Shown: piece after piece, positions 30,636-40,666 of the stretch
How positions within the stretch are numbered: position 1 is the first letter of the stretch
Layout of the letters: the number at the start of each line of letters is the position of its first letter
DNA from: Hathewaya histolytica
GTDB taxonomy: Bacteria; Bacillota; Clostridia; Clostridiales; Clostridiaceae
Direction of reading: 5' to 3'
Assembly: GCF_901482605.1 (NCBI RefSeq)
Contig: NZ_LR590481.1
Location: 2,232,001-2,296,000, forward strand
DNA: 64,000 nt
Translations under genes and position numbers: made by a program
Notes under the pieces: generated by a model
Told to the model about the DNA's origin: nothing
Database searches by the model: none
What the model saw: the letters and a program-made list of their open reading frames with translations, nothing else

Positions 30636-31265
30636 TTATTTTGTTCCAAACAATCTGTCACCTGCATCACCTAATCCAGGAACTATATATCCATTTTCAC
30701 TTAATTTTTCATCTAAAGATGCTAAATAAATATCTACATCTGGATGTGCATCCATAACAGCCTTAGTACCCTCTGGAGAAGCTATTAAGCACATAAGTCT
30801 AATATTTTTAGCCCCTCTTTTCTTTAACGCAGCTATAGCATCTATTGCAGATCCCCCAGTTGCAAGCATAGGATCTGTAACTATTACATCCCTATCTTGT
30901 ATATCTTGAGGTAACTTACAGAAATATTCTACTGGCTGAAGAGTTTCTTCATCCCTATACATTCCTATATGTCCTACTTTAGCAGCTGGTATCAATTTAA
31001 GCATTCCATCAACCATACCTAACCCTGCTCTTAATATAGGAACAATAGCAAGTTTTTTACCTGCTAAAACTTTAGATTTAGTTTTACATATTGGTGTCTC
31101 TATTTCTACTTCTTGAAGTTGCATATCTCTCGTTACTTCATAAGCCATTAACATAGCTACTTCTTCTACCAATTCTCTAAAATCCTTAGAACCTGTATTC
31201 TTATCTCTTATAAATGTTAACTTATGTAATATTAAAGGATGTGCTATCTGCGTTACTTTACTCAT
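30636..31265 (-). CDS. upp: Uracil phosphoribosyltransferase
   Basis: 209 residues. Makes UMP from uracil and PRPP for pyrimidine salvage. The PRPP loop is [18 protein letters not shown], and the C-terminal uracil-binding segment is [18 protein letters not shown]. The start is ATG 31265 with GGGAGG upstream; the longer reading from 31313 overlaps rpiB. It follows rpiB by 25 bases. Confidence 0.98.
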   Translation of the reverse strand: MSKVTQIAHPLILHKLTFIRDKNTGSKDFRELVEEVAMLMAYEVTRDMQLQEVEIETPICKTKSKVLAGKKLAIVPILRAGLGMVDGMLKLIPAAKVGHIGMYRDEETLQPVEYFCKLPQDIQDRDVIVTDPMLATGGSAIDAIAALKKRGAKNIRLMCLIASPEGTKAVMDAHPDVDIYLASLDEKLSENGYIVPGLGDAGDRLFGTK

Positions 31266-31290
31266 CAAAATTCCTCCCGATTGTTTTTCT

Positions 31291-31740
31291 TTATTTAAAA
31301 TATTTTTTTTCAATTTCAGTTATTTTATTTATTCTATTACTATGTCTTCCACCCTCAAATTTGGCACCTAAAAATTCATCTACAATATCAAGTGCAAGAC
31401 CTTGGCCTACAACTCTTTCTCCTAGAGCTAGAATATTTGCATCATTATGCTCTCTTGTAGCATGAGCACTAAATGTATCACTACATAAAGCAGCTCTAAC
31501 TCCTGGAACCTTATTTGCAGCAATACTTATACCTATACCTGTTCCACAAACTAAAATACCAAATTCAAATTTTTTATCTCTAACTTCTTCTGCAACTTTT
31601 AAAGCATAGTCTGGATAATCACAAGATTCTTTGGTGTGAGTTCCAAAATCCTTAACTTCATATCCTTTTTCTTCTAAATGCTTTATAATTGCATTTTTTA
31701 GGTTCATTCCCCCATGATCACTTCCTAGAGCTATTCTCAT
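31291..31740 (-). CDS. rpiB: Ribose-5-phosphate isomerase B
   Basis: 149 residues of the RpiB/LacAB family. Interconverts ribose-5-phosphate and ribulose-5-phosphate. [16 protein letters not shown] opens the protein. The active-site cysteine segment is [19 protein letters not shown], and the [15 protein letters not shown] motif follows. Placement before upp, linking ribose-phosphate supply to salvage, matches Bacillus. Confidence 0.96.
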   Translation of the reverse strand: MRIALGSDHGGMNLKNAIIKHLEEKGYEVKDFGTHTKESCDYPDYALKVAEEVRDKKFEFGILVCGTGIGISIAANKVPGVRAALCSDTFSAHATREHNDANILALGERVVGQGLALDIVDEFLGAKFEGGRHSNRINKITEIEKKYFK

Positions 31741-31771
31741 AAAAATACACCTCCAAAATTGAATAATACCC

Positions 31772-31838
31772 TAAAAAAAAAGATAGTGGTATTACCAAAA
31801 AGCCAATTAACTCTTTTTAGTAACACTATTATCTTTTT
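31772..31838 (-). terminator. Terminator overlapping the ywlE 3' end
   Basis: AAAAAGATAGTGGTATTAC (31777-31795) pairs imperfectly with GTAACACTATTATCTTTTT (31820-31838), which is part of the ywlE coding end. A nine-U run follows on the minus strand. Confidence 0.75.
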
Positions 31839-32271
31839 CTAGTTTTTTTAGTAACAAAGAAATACTCTCTTCTAAATTTTTAAATGTTTCTATATATATA
31901 CTAAGATTCCCGCCAAAGGGATCTAATATATCCTTTTCAATTCCTACATATTCATTAAGTGTATAAACATTATTAGATAAATCAGTATAGTGTTGAACTA
32001 TATATAATTTATGACTTAGTGTCATAGTTAATATTAAGTCATATTTTTGTAAAAGTTCTTCTGTTAAAAATACAGCTTTCCTCTTACTTATATCTTGACC
32101 TATTTTTTCCATAATAACTATAGAAGAATTTTTAGTCGTGAAATCCTCATCTATAACGGAAATACCTGCAGAATAAGCACTATGATCAAGATTGTTATTT
32201 AATTTATTAAATATAGCCTCAGCCATAGGACTTCTACATGTATTACCAGTACACACAAAAAGAATTTTCAT
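31807..32271 (-). CDS. ywlE: YwlE-type low-molecular-weight phosphatase, probable protein-arginine phosphatase
   Basis: 154 residues. The catalytic loop at the N-terminus is ILFVCTGNTCRSPMAEAIF with nucleophile Cys7 and Arg13, and the general-acid aspartate segment is ILDPFGGN. The CTGNT sequence has Thr at position 11, the residue reported to distinguish arginine phosphatases (YwlE) from tyrosine phosphatases (usually Ile). Location beside sua5 and rpiB also matches Bacillus ywlC-ywlE. It would oppose an McsB arginine kinase, which is not in this window. Confidence 0.9.
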   Translation of the reverse strand: MKILFVCTGNTCRSPMAEAIFNKLNNNLDHSAYSAGISVIDEDFTTKNSSIVIMEKIGQDISKRKAVFLTEELLQKYDLILTMTLSHKLYIVQHYTDLSNNVYTLNEYVGIEKDILDPFGGNLSIYIETFKNLEESISLLLKKLEKDNSVTKKS

Positions 32272-32288
32272 AAATACCCTCCATATTA

Positions 32289-33338
32289 TTATACATCTAT
32301 AATATTAAACCCAGCAGACTTTTTAAGTCGATTCATTATAGCTATGCCAATACCAATCTCTTCAAAGGATTCAGATAAGATATAATCTACTTCTAACTTA
32401 TCAAAATCTCTTAAAACCTTAAATAGATTATGAGCTATTTCTTTCTCATTATACCTACTTCCAATAGAAACTACATATCCATTTTTATAAAGAACTTTAG
32501 TTTCATCCGTAGCTATAATTCCCACTGTTTTTTTATCATCTATATAATTTTGCACCAATTCATTTATTTTTGCAACAGTTTTTTTTAAATCTCCTTTAAT
32601 AATTTTTACTGGAGCTTTTGGAGCATAATGTCTATACTTCATTCCTGGCGCCTTTGGTCTAAAATTTCCATCTGCTTTTTTTAATATCTGTGGATCTATA
32701 TATACATGTGGGTCTATCTCACTAAGCATCTCTATTGTAATAGCTCCAGGTCTTAACACACATAACCTATCCGATGTACAATCAACTATAGTTGATTCCA
32801 ATCCAACTATAGATTCACCCCCGCCGATGATATAATCCACTTTGCCTTCCAAATCTTCTATACAATGCTCTACTTTTGTAGGACTAGGTTTACCTGATAT
32901 ATTTGCAGATGGTGCAGCAATTGGAGTATTACTAAACTTTATAAGTTCTATGGCTATTGGATTATCAGGCATCCTAACTCCTATAGTTGATAGATTAGCA
33001 CTGGTGTTTAATGGAATCATGTCTGATTTATTGAATATTAAAGTTAAAGGTCCTGGCCAAAATTTATCCATTAACTTTTTAGCCTTTTCAGGTATATATT
33101 TCACATAAGTTTCTATATTAAAATCAGCTACATGTATAATTAATGGGTTATCCTGTGGTCTGCCTTTAGCTAAAAATATTTTATCTACAGCGTTACTATC
33201 TAAAGCATTAGCTCCTATTCCATATACTGTCTCTGTTGGAAAAACAACTAATCCTCCTTGTTTTATTATATCGGAAGCCTCTTTAATAATGTTTTTATCT
33301 ATATTATTTTCATTTAATAAGGCTACTTTTGTTTTCAT
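32289..33338 (-). CDS. sua5: L-threonylcarbamoyladenylate synthase, Sua5 type
   Basis: 349 residues: an N-terminal YrdC domain (GGLVVFPTETVYGIGANA, KGRPQDNPLIIHV, PIAAPSANISGKPSPT) and a C-terminal Sua5 domain (GMKYRHYAPKAPV onward). Makes threonylcarbamoyl-AMP for the t6A modification at position 37 of ANN-decoding tRNAs. The two-domain length separates it from the short TsaC form. It starts the sua5-ywlE-rpiB-upp run. Confidence 0.96.
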   Translation of the reverse strand: MKTKVALLNENNIDKNIIKEASDIIKQGGLVVFPTETVYGIGANALDSNAVDKIFLAKGRPQDNPLIIHVADFNIETYVKYIPEKAKKLMDKFWPGPLTLIFNKSDMIPLNTSANLSTIGVRMPDNPIAIELIKFSNTPIAAPSANISGKPSPTKVEHCIEDLEGKVDYIIGGGESIVGLESTIVDCTSDRLCVLRPGAITIEMLSEIDPHVYIDPQILKKADGNFRPKAPGMKYRHYAPKAPVKIIKGDLKKTVAKINELVQNYIDDKKTVGIIATDETKVLYKNGYVVSIGSRYNEKEIAHNLFKVLRDFDKLEVDYILSESFEEIGIGIAIMNRLKKSAGFNIIDV

Positions 33339-33366
33339 AAAATCATCTCCGTATTTTGTCTAAAAG

Positions 33367-34086
33367 TTACATAAATAATATCATAAATATTCCTAACATG
33401 CACCCTATTATAGTTCCTAAAATACATCTTTTATAACCACTTAATTTCATAGATTTAGGAATCATTTCAAATAGAGTTACATATATCATAATCCCTGCCG
33501 CTGTAGATAAACTTCCCCCTATAGCAATATCCGATATATTTCCGATAACCATACCAATTATAGCTCCAATAAGAGCAGGAAATCCTACAAGAAAGGTATA
33601 TGCTAATATCTTCGCACTACTAACTTTAGAATATTTTAAGGGGGCAGCTACAGATATTCCTTCAGGTATATCGTGTATAGCTATTAATATACTCATCTTG
33701 ATTCCCAGACTTCCCCCACTCATAAATCCAACTCCCATTATAATACCTTCTGGAAAGTTGTGAAGCATTATACCTAAAGCTATTAGAATTGCCATTTTAA
33801 TAGTATTATCTTTAAAATAAAAATAACTAAAATAATTTATTATTAAAATAATTACAACTCCAAACAAAAAAAACATACATGTATGTTTAATATTTATTTT
33901 TTGAATTGCTTCAGGTATTAGTTCAAAAACAGAAACTATAATCATTAAACCCGATGCTAAAGAAAGAGTAAATCCTAAAGCTTTTTCTGATGGATTTTTT
34001 ACACTTACCCCTATTAATGCCCCTATCATAGTACCAATTAGAGACATGCAAAGACAAAATAATAGCATTACTAAATTTATACTCAA
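33367..34086 (-). CDS. ZIP family divalent metal transporter
   Basis: 239 residues with eight predicted membrane segments. Metal-site motifs are IMLHNFPEGIIMGVG and IAIHDIPEGISVAAPL, the classic HNxPEG and HDxPEG of the ZupT/GufA branch. It probably imports zinc, iron or manganese ions; the metal cannot be read from sequence. Nearby genes give no metal-linked context. It is 28 bases upstream of sua5. Confidence 0.92.
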   Translation of the reverse strand: MSINLVMLLFCLCMSLIGTMIGALIGVSVKNPSEKALGFTLSLASGLMIIVSVFELIPEAIQKINIKHTCMFFLFGVVIILIINYFSYFYFKDNTIKMAILIALGIMLHNFPEGIIMGVGFMSGGSLGIKMSILIAIHDIPEGISVAAPLKYSKVSSAKILAYTFLVGFPALIGAIIGMVIGNISDIAIGGSLSTAAGIMIYVTLFEMIPKSMKLSGYKRCILGTIIGCMLGIFMILFM

Positions 34087-34148
34087 TATAATACCTCCAT
34101 TTATTATAAATTCTTTATAAATTTATTTTATAATAGGGAGGTATATGA

Positions 34149-34724
34149 TTATTTTCTATATTCTTTTATATATTTTACTGCTTCTTCTGAATAAAAAGCG
34201 TTAAAGCAACTACTATATAGTTTATCTAACAATAAATGCTTTCTATATTTACCCTTATCCACAATTACATAATAATAATTATAATCTGGTTTTCTTTTAA
34301 AAAGATTATAATAATAACTACCTGCATAAGGATATTGTTTAATAAACTTTTTGGTTATAACTTTTAAAGTTTTATTTTTTCTCTTAGATTGTATTATTAA
34401 AAAAAGCTTTAAATTCTCTTCCTTTCCATCCACATGTACAAACCTAGCCTCTTCACATTTAAATGAATATACTCTTTTAAAGATACCATTTTTAATATAA
34501 AACTTACTAATTTTTTGTGTATAAAATAACCATTCTTCTTCTGTTCTTTTTAATATAGAAATTAATATTAAAAGATCTAACACAACTATATAGATAAAAA
34601 CTATATAGTTATATAACTTTCTATATATTACAATGCATGGAAAGAGTATAAAAATAAAGCTCATTAAAAAAACGAATCTAAAATACTTGTTCCTCTGTTT
34701 TTTAATGGCTTTATTTGTATTCAT
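34149..34724 (-). CDS. Conserved-type membrane protein of unknown function
   Basis: 191 residues. Two adjacent membrane segments near the N-terminus (YFRFVFLMSFIFILFPCIVI and YIVFIYIVVLDLLILISIL) precede a basic, aromatic-rich cytoplasmic part. Strand-rich stretches such as FKCEEARFVHVDGKEENLKL, LFLIIQSKRK and YNYYYVIVDKGKY suggest a PH-like domain, but I could not confirm a family. It lies between prfA and the ZIP transporter, 31 bases after prfA's start in the same direction. No function is proposed. Confidence 0.75.
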   Translation of the reverse strand: MNTNKAIKKQRNKYFRFVFLMSFIFILFPCIVIYRKLYNYIVFIYIVVLDLLILISILKRTEEEWLFYTQKISKFYIKNGIFKRVYSFKCEEARFVHVDGKEENLKLFLIIQSKRKNKTLKVITKKFIKQYPYAGSYYYNLFKRKPDYNYYYVIVDKGKYRKHLLLDKLYSSCFNAFYSEEAVKYIKEYRK

Positions 34725-34755
34725 AATATCACCCTTTAGAATATTTTATATGATT

Positions 34756-35835
34756 CTAAAACTCAGAATTTCCCATAGACTGCATTTTTTTAGATTGCTC
34801 CTCTGTAATTAATGCGTTAATTACCTCATCTATATCGCCATCTAAAAATGATTCCAACTTATACAATGTAAGTCCTATTCTATGGTCTGTTACTCTTCCT
34901 TGTGGATAATTATAAGTTCTTATTCTTTCACTTCTATCTCCAGAACCTACTTGATTCTTTCTATCTTCTGCTATACCCTTATTTCTCTCATTTTCTGCAA
35001 TTTCATATAATCTTGCTCTTAAAACCTTCATAGCTTTTTCTTTATTTTTTAGCTGTGATTTTTCATCCTGGCAAGAAACAACTAATCCAGTTGGTAAATG
35101 TGTTATTCTAACAGCTGAGTCTGTAGTATTAACACACTGACCACCATTTCCTGAAGCCCTAAACACGTCTATTCTTAAATCATTTTGATTAATTTCAACA
35201 TCTACATCTTCAACTTCTGGAAGAACTGCTACAGTTGCAGTAGATGTGTGTATTCTTCCACTTGATTCAGTATCTGGAACCCTTTGCACTCTGTGGACTC
35301 CACTCTCGTACTTAAACTTACTATAAGCACCATTTCCTCTTATCATAAATACTACTTCTTTGAAACCACCAATATCAGTTTCATTAGAACTCATGATCTC
35401 GTATTTCCAACCGTTATTCTCTGCGTATTTTATATACATTCTAAAAAGATTAGATGCAAATAGTGCCGCTTCTTCGCCACCTGCTCCTCCTCTTATTTCT
35501 ATAAATACGTTCTTAGAGTCATTTGGATCCTTAGGTAACAATAATACTCTTAATTCTTCTTCATAACTTTCCTTTTCTTCTGTTACACTTTTTAAATCCT
35601 CTTGAATCATTTCTTTCATATCTTTGTCAGTTTCATCTTTTAACATTTCTTTATTTTCTTCTATTTGTTCAAGAGCATTTTTATATTGTCTATATTTCAT
35701 AACTATTATCTCAAGTTCAGCATGTTCTTTACATAACTTTTGCCACTCTTTTTGATTTGCCATAATAGACGGATCGCTAATTTTTATAGATAACTCATCA
35801 TACTTGTTCTCTAAAAAGTTAAGTCTATCCAACAT
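34756..35835 (-). CDS. prfA: Peptide chain release factor 1
   Basis: 359 residues. Recognises UAA and UAG and releases the peptide. The GGQ loop reads [20 protein letters not shown]; the residue after GGQ is Cys where most other phyla have His. The recognition motif region and [19 protein letters not shown] are present. It follows prmC by 59 bases, so the factor and its modifying enzyme are produced together. Confidence 0.98.
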   Translation of the reverse strand: MLDRLNFLENKYDELSIKISDPSIMANQKEWQKLCKEHAELEIIVMKYRQYKNALEQIEENKEMLKDETDKDMKEMIQEDLKSVTEEKESYEEELRVLLLPKDPNDSKNVFIEIRGGAGGEEAALFASNLFRMYIKYAENNGWKYEIMSSNETDIGGFKEVVFMIRGNGAYSKFKYESGVHRVQRVPDTESSGRIHTSTATVAVLPEVEDVDVEINQNDLRIDVFRASGNGGQCVNTTDSAVRITHLPTGLVVSCQDEKSQLKNKEKAMKVLRARLYEIAENERNKGIAEDRKNQVGSGDRSERIRTYNYPQGRVTDHRIGLTLYKLESFLDGDIDEVINALITEEQSKKMQSMGNSEF

Positions 35836-35894
35836 TTTTTATCACTCCGTATTCTTAATTTAACATTCTATAATTATACCATAAAGCTTTATTC

Positions 35895-36743
35895 TTAACA
35901 ATAAATTGCTGTAACAACTCTATCTAAGCCACTTAAATCCTTTAAAACTTCTATTTGATTAAACCCTTTCTCTTCTAGTAACCTCTTTACATCTTTTGCC
36001 TGATTATGCCCTATTTCAAAACCTATATATCCACCTTTTTCTAATACTTTACATGAATCTTCTATTATTTTTCTATAGAAATAAAGCCCATCTTTCCCGC
36101 CTGATAATGCAATATATGGTTCATAATCTTTAACGTCTCTCATAAGATTTGAAATTTCTCTTTCTTCTATGTATGGAGGGTTTGAAAGTAATAAATTGTA
36201 TGTTTTTTTATCCTTAATAGCCTTTGTTAGGAGGTCACTATAATATATATCTGCATTATTAATATATAATCTTTTAATATTTTCCTTAGAAACATCTAAT
36301 GCAACTTCTGAAATATCATATAAATCCACATGAACATTTTTCACATAATTAGCTACTGAAAGCCCAATAGCACCGCTCCCAGAACAAAGATCACATATAC
36401 TATTAAGATTATTATTATTTATAGTTTTTATTGCCCATTCCACAAGAACTTCTGTATCAGGTCTTGGTATTAAAACCCCTTCTTTAACAAAAAAACTTAG
36501 CCCCATAAATTCACATTCCTCTAAAATGTATTTTATAGGCATTCTATTTTTTCTTCTATTAATATATTGTAAAAATAACTCTTCCTCGTCTTGCGTTAAC
36601 TCATAATCTCTATTTACTATTATGAAAACTTTATCTCTTTTTAATACTTTGCATAGTAAAAGCTGACTATCTATTATATAACTATCTATCTCTTCTGATT
36701 TTAAAATTTCATATGCCTTTTTAAGTAGTCCACCTATATTCAT
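35895..36743 (-). CDS. prmC: Release-factor glutamine N5-methyltransferase
   Basis: 282 residues. Methylates the glutamine of the GGQ motif in RF1 and RF2, using SAM. SAM-binding motif ICDLCSGSGAIGLSVA, catalytic LLLSNPPYIEERE (NPPY at 188-191), and N-terminal helical domain with RMPIKYILEECEFMG. It sits directly before its substrate gene prfA. Confidence 0.97.
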   Translation of the reverse strand: MNIGGLLKKAYEILKSEEIDSYIIDSQLLLCKVLKRDKVFIIVNRDYELTQDEEELFLQYINRRKNRMPIKYILEECEFMGLSFFVKEGVLIPRPDTEVLVEWAIKTINNNNLNSICDLCSGSGAIGLSVANYVKNVHVDLYDISEVALDVSKENIKRLYINNADIYYSDLLTKAIKDKKTYNLLLSNPPYIEEREISNLMRDVKDYEPYIALSGGKDGLYFYRKIIEDSCKVLEKGGYIGFEIGHNQAKDVKRLLEEKGFNQIEVLKDLSGLDRVVTAIYC

Positions 36744-36798
36744 ATACTCACCTCCTAAAAATCAATTTAAAACTAAACTATGTAATCTAATAAAAAAT

Positions 36799-37377
36799 TT
36801 ACTTTTGGGGTTCTATGTAACATTCAACACATCTTGCTTCATAACTTTCTTTTGCCCCAATTAAAACAATAGGGTCTGAATAATTAGCTGCTACACCATT
36901 TATTAATCTTTGAGTTCTAGTAGCTGGATTCCCACAACATACACAAATTGCATTAACTTTTTGAACGTATTCAGCAATAGCTAAAAGATCCGGTATTGAT
37001 CCAAAGGGTTCTCCCTTAAAGTCCATATCTAATCCAGCACATATAACTCTTTTATTGGCCTTAGTTAACTTCTTAATTATATCTATAATATCCTTTTCAA
37101 AAAACTGAATTTCATCAATTGCTACCACTTTAACATCTTCAGTTATAAATTTAAATATTTCCTCTGAACTATTAATACTCAGTGCTCTTACTCTTTCCCC
37201 ACAATGAGATACTACATCTTCTCTGCTATATCTATCATCTATACTAGGTTTAAATACAACAACTTTTTGTTTTGCTATTTCTGCTCTTCTAACCCTTCTT
37301 ATTAGCTCTTCTGATTTACCACTATACATGGGTCCTACAATCATTTCTAACCACCCATGACTTCTTAGTATATCCAT
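36799..37377 (-). CDS. tdk: Thymidine kinase
   Basis: 192 residues from ATG 37377 (AGGAGG upstream). Phosphorylates thymidine with ATP. P-loop [12 protein letters not shown] (about residues 15-26), Walker [14 protein letters not shown], and a structural zinc site made of CVCCGN and RCVECY. Type II bacterial thymidine kinase length. Confidence 0.97.
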   Translation of the reverse strand: MDILRSHGWLEMIVGPMYSGKSEELIRRVRRAEIAKQKVVVFKPSIDDRYSREDVVSHCGERVRALSINSSEEIFKFITEDVKVVAIDEIQFFEKDIIDIIKKLTKANKRVICAGLDMDFKGEPFGSIPDLLAIAEYVQKVNAICVCCGNPATRTQRLINGVAANYSDPIVLIGAKESYEARCVECYIEPQK

Positions 37378-37463
37378 TAAGTATCCTCCTAAAACCAAGT
37401 CTATATTTTTTACTATATAATTTTATCAGATAGGTTAGATTTTATAAATAGGTAAAATTTTTA

Positions 37464-37492
37464 TTGATTTAAATATATGCTTATGTTAAAAT
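37464..37492 (+). promoter_or_regulatory. Promoter of rpmE
   Basis: TTGATT (37464-37469), a 17-base spacer and TAAAAT (37487-37492) on the plus strand, giving an rpmE leader of about 50 bases. Confidence 0.7.
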
Positions 37493-37549
37493 TAAGAGGT
37501 TGATAAGACGGGTATACAACAATATTTGTTTAAAAAAGAGGTGAAAGAA

Positions 37550-37759
37550 ATGAAAAAAGATTTACATCCAGAATTTAATGCAGAAGCAGTTGTTAAGTGT
37601 GCTTGTGGTAATACATTCACAACTGGTTCAGTAAAACCTGAACTTAAAATTGACATATGTTCAAAATGTCATCCATTCTTCACTGGTAAACAAAAGGTTG
37701 TAGACCAAGGTGGTAGAATTGATAAATTTATGAAAAAATTCAACATTAAAGCTGAATAA
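37550..37759 (+). CDS. rpmE: Ribosomal protein L31
   Basis: 69 residues from ATG 37550 with GAGGTG upstream; a TTG-led reading from 37526 adds residues that are not part of L31. The zinc-binding (C+) form is seen: KCACGNTF and ICSKCHPFF carry the cysteines. C+ L31 is the zinc-replete paralog. It is a single plus-strand gene between tdk and rho, with its own promoter and terminator. Confidence 0.97.
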   Translation: MKKDLHPEFNAEAVVKCACGNTFTTGSVKPELKIDICSKCHPFFTGKQKVVDQGGRIDKFMKKFNIKAE

Positions 37760-37767
37760 TAATTTTA

Positions 37768-37797
37768 ATAAAGAAGGTTTACCTTCTTTATTTTTTT
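37768..37797 (+). terminator. Terminator of rpmE
   Basis: ATAAAGAAGGT (37768-37778) pairs with ACCTTCTTTAT (37781-37791), followed by a T run. Confidence 0.88.
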
Positions 37798-37838
37798 ACA
37801 AATTTATAATATATTAAAATTATAAATAATTTACTAGT

Positions 37839-37885
37839 CAATAAAAAGAGATTATCACTTAAATAAGGATAATCTCTTTTTATTG
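37839..37885. terminator. Terminator of rho, bidirectional in form
   Basis: An 18-bp perfect stem (37839-37856 with 37868-37885), CAATAAAAAGAGATTATC and its complement, lies 13 bases after the rho stop on the minus strand. Confidence 0.9.
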
Positions 37886-37897
37886 ATTTATCAATTT

Positions 37898-39400
37898 TTA
37901 TTTTAATTTAGAATCTCTATTTTCCTTACCTTTTGAAATTAATTCTATATTTTTACTTAAAATATCTATAAGCTCTTTATTACTTTTAGTCTTTCCAAGA
38001 AGATTAATTAATTTTTCAGTTATATTTTGAGCTGTACCTTCTTTATACATATTTCTTCTTATATTAAATCCAACTTCTTGCTCTTCTTTATATAAAAGTA
38101 AGTCTTCTCTTCTTGTTCCAGATTTATATATATCAATTGCAGGGAATATTCTTCTTTCCTGAAGTTTTCTATCTAAGTGAACCTCCATATTACCAGTTCC
38201 TTTAAATTCCTCAAAAATCATATCATCCATACGGCTTCCCGTATCCACTAACACAGTTGCTAAAATAGTTAAACTAGCTCCATTTCTTATATTCCTTGCT
38301 GCTCCGAAAAACTTTTTAGGTCTTATTAATGCTCCTGGATCTAGTCCCCCAGATAAAGTTCTTCCTGTAGGTTCAATAACTAGGTTATTTGCTCTAGTTA
38401 GCCTTGTTAAGCTATCCATAAGTATAACTACATCTTGTCCTTGTTCTACCATTCTTTTAGCTCTTTCCAACACCATATCAGCTACTTTAATATGATGTGA
38501 TGGCTCCTCATCAAAAGTAGAATATATAACTTCCCCTTTTATCTTTTCTTGCATCTCAGTTACTTCTTCTGGTCTCTCATCTATTAATAATACAATTAAT
38601 TTTACATTAGGATGATTCTTAGTAATACTATTCGCAACTTTTTGTAATAATGTTGTTTTACCTGCTTTTGGTGGAGCAACTATCAATCCTCTTTGCCCTT
38701 TACCTATTGGACAAATTATATCCATTAATCTTGTAGATATATCTTCATTCTCAGTTTCTAGAAATATTCTTTCCTCTGGATATATAGGCGTTAATTTTTC
38801 AAAAGGATATCTTCCTATTGCTTTTTGAGGTGATTCACCATTTATACTCTCAACATATAGTAAAGCCCTAAATTTTTCTCCTTCTTTAGGTATTCTAACT
38901 TTTCCTTTTACCTCGTCTCCGGTTTTTAAATTGAATTTTCTTATTTGAGAAGGTGATACATATATATCATCTGAACAAGACATATAGTTATGTCCTCTTA
39001 AAAAACCAAAACTATTATTGTCAATAAGCTCTAAGACCCCTTTAGCACTATCTGATTCATCTATCATAACTTTTAATTTTTCCTTTTTATGAATCAGTTC
39101 TTTTTTTTCAGGTTCACACTGCTTATCCTCTATACATGTCTTTTCTATAAAATAGCTGTCTTTTAAATTTTCATCATTCATATTATTACTCTCATCTTTT
39201 GTAGAATTTATTTTAACCTGATCTTTATTTTTAGGAGCTATCTTTTCTTTCAAAATAGCACCATCTTTTTGAATAAAAAAACTTGGGCTCTCACTAATTG
39301 CTTCTATCAATTCTGATTTTCTAAACTTAGATATATTTTTTATGCCTAGTTTTTTAGCTATTTCTTTTAACTCATTTAGGTTCTTATTACTTAAATCCAT
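37898..39400 (-). CDS. rho: Transcription termination factor Rho
   Basis: 500 residues. Hexameric RNA-dependent ATPase that terminates transcription. The order is an N-terminal helical Rho-N domain (NLNELKEIAKKLGIKNISKF), a charged low-complexity insert (about residues 50-108), an RNA-binding cold-shock-like domain (GVLELIDNNSFGFLRG, YMSCSDDIYVSPSQIRKF), and the ATPase core with Walker A APPKAGKTT (242-250) and QDVVILMDSLTRLTRA. The insert is found in several Firmicutes. It forms its own unit. Confidence 0.97.
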   Translation of the reverse strand: MDLSNKNLNELKEIAKKLGIKNISKFRKSELIEAISESPSFFIQKDGAILKEKIAPKNKDQVKINSTKDESNNMNDENLKDSYFIEKTCIEDKQCEPEKKELIHKKEKLKVMIDESDSAKGVLELIDNNSFGFLRGHNYMSCSDDIYVSPSQIRKFNLKTGDEVKGKVRIPKEGEKFRALLYVESINGESPQKAIGRYPFEKLTPIYPEERIFLETENEDISTRLMDIICPIGKGQRGLIVAPPKAGKTTLLQKVANSITKNHPNVKLIVLLIDERPEEVTEMQEKIKGEVIYSTFDEEPSHHIKVADMVLERAKRMVEQGQDVVILMDSLTRLTRANNLVIEPTGRTLSGGLDPGALIRPKKFFGAARNIRNGASLTILATVLVDTGSRMDDMIFEEFKGTGNMEVHLDRKLQERRIFPAIDIYKSGTRREDLLLYKEEQEVGFNIRRNMYKEGTAQNITEKLINLLGKTKSNKELIDILSKNIELISKGKENRDSKLK

Positions 39401-39776
39401 ATAATCACATAATCACATCTAATTCTATTAATGTACAATAATTAATTACTAGATGTTTCTCCCTTCTCTTGATTTTACCCTTTATGTATATATTATAAAT
39501 CATAAAACTTCAGTATTTAGATATTTTTAAAGCTAATTTTTCATATTCTTGAAAAATTAGGCTCTTAATTTCATAAAACACCATAATAAGTATTTAAATT
39601 TCTATATATTAAATTTTACATATATAATTTTATATTTTAAATTTGGGATTTAATTGTTAGATATAAAAGTTATAGAGAAATGTCTTTATTTTATAATTAT
39701 ATCCTACTTAGTATATTTTAATTCAACTTTAATTAAAAAACAACAAAAAAAATGAGTAAAATTTATTACCCACATT
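39401..39776. other. Leader region upstream of rho
   Basis: 376 bases with no supported gene. It holds a strong inverted repeat AGCTAATTTTTC (39531-39542) with its complement (39551-39562), about 130 bases before the rho start. A weaker hairpin near 39750-39778 may terminate the next gene. Rho genes elsewhere are autoregulated through their leaders, so the main hairpin could take part in control; this is inference. Confidence 0.5.
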
Positions 39777-40121
39777 TTAAAAAATAGCTTCTATTTTATA
39801 ATTCATATAATTATGATGTAAAGCTAATTTATTAACCACTTCTTTTTTTCCAATAATAACTAGAGGTATCCCTAGCAAATGGCACCCTAATATAGATACA
39901 TCCTTTTTTAGTACACTTTTTAAATTTAATATATATATATGTTCTTCCTCACACATATTACAAAAAACTTGAAAAGTAATATCTCCATTTTTATTTTTAT
40001 ATATTTTTATTTTCTGTCCATAAATATTATTTTCTTTTAGGTTAAATAAATTAATATCATTTATATCATAATTGTTATCATTTTTTTTTAAAGCTAACGT
40101 AAGATCCATATTAATATCCAT
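39777..40121 (-). CDS. Small protein of unknown function
   Basis: 114 residues, ribosome site AGGTGG before the ATG. The sequence is acidic and asparagine-rich at the N-terminus, has a CNMC pair in VFCNMCEEEHIYILNLK that could bind metal, and ends in a hydrophobic stretch (LGIPLVIIGKKEVVNKLAL). I do not recognise a family. It stands alone between rho and the next small gene. Confidence 0.6.
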   Translation of the reverse strand: MDINMDLTLALKKNDNNYDINDINLFNLKENNIYGQKIKIYKNKNGDITFQVFCNMCEEEHIYILNLKSVLKKDVSILGCHLLGIPLVIIGKKEVVNKLALHHNYMNYKIEAIF

Positions 40122-40343
40122 TTAGATTACCACCTCAATAAAATATATATGTTCTTATTCTATATAATTTATCAAATTCCTTTAAAATGCAAAAGTTTGT
40201 TCGAAAAAGTAATTCTTAATATAATTTATATACCCTATTTAAATCATATTTATTAAATCAAAAATCATTAAATGTGATTTTACTTTAAATTATTTTATCG
40301 AACTCTTTTATAATATGAAAATATACATCTCTAAATTCTTTAT

Positions 40344-40568
40344 TTACAAAAAATTGTTCTTCTGCCTCTCGGCTTTCTTTTTTATATTATTTATTTTAAG
40401 TTCTTTTGATAACTTCTCTTCATCCATACAATTATATTTTTTTAACATTAGAAACAATAAGTTTCTACATTCTTCTTCATCCAATATTTCTAATAACTCT
40501 TCTTTTTTTACTCCCCTGGCTGAGCATATAATTTCTATTATTTTTTCATACCTGTTTTCTAAAAACAT
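40344..40568 (-). CDS. Small helical protein of unknown function
   Basis: 74 residues, ribosome site GAGGTGAG five bases before the ATG. Predicted mostly helical and charged (YEKIIEIICSARGVKKEELL, NCMDEEKLSKELKINNIKKK), with the shape of a small helix-turn-helix or regulator but no clear match. The gap to the preceding YwiB-like gene holds a strong terminator, so it has its own promoter. No function is proposed. Confidence 0.6.
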   Translation of the reverse strand: MFLENRYEKIIEIICSARGVKKEELLEILDEEECRNLLFLMLKKYNCMDEEKLSKELKINNIKKKAERQKNNFL

Positions 40569-40666
40569 ATTCTCACCTCACATACTTTTATTTTAATTAT
40601 TTACATTTAATTTCTTTTTAAACGTTTATAAGAAATATGTGCATAATCAACTAAAATTGAGCACGT

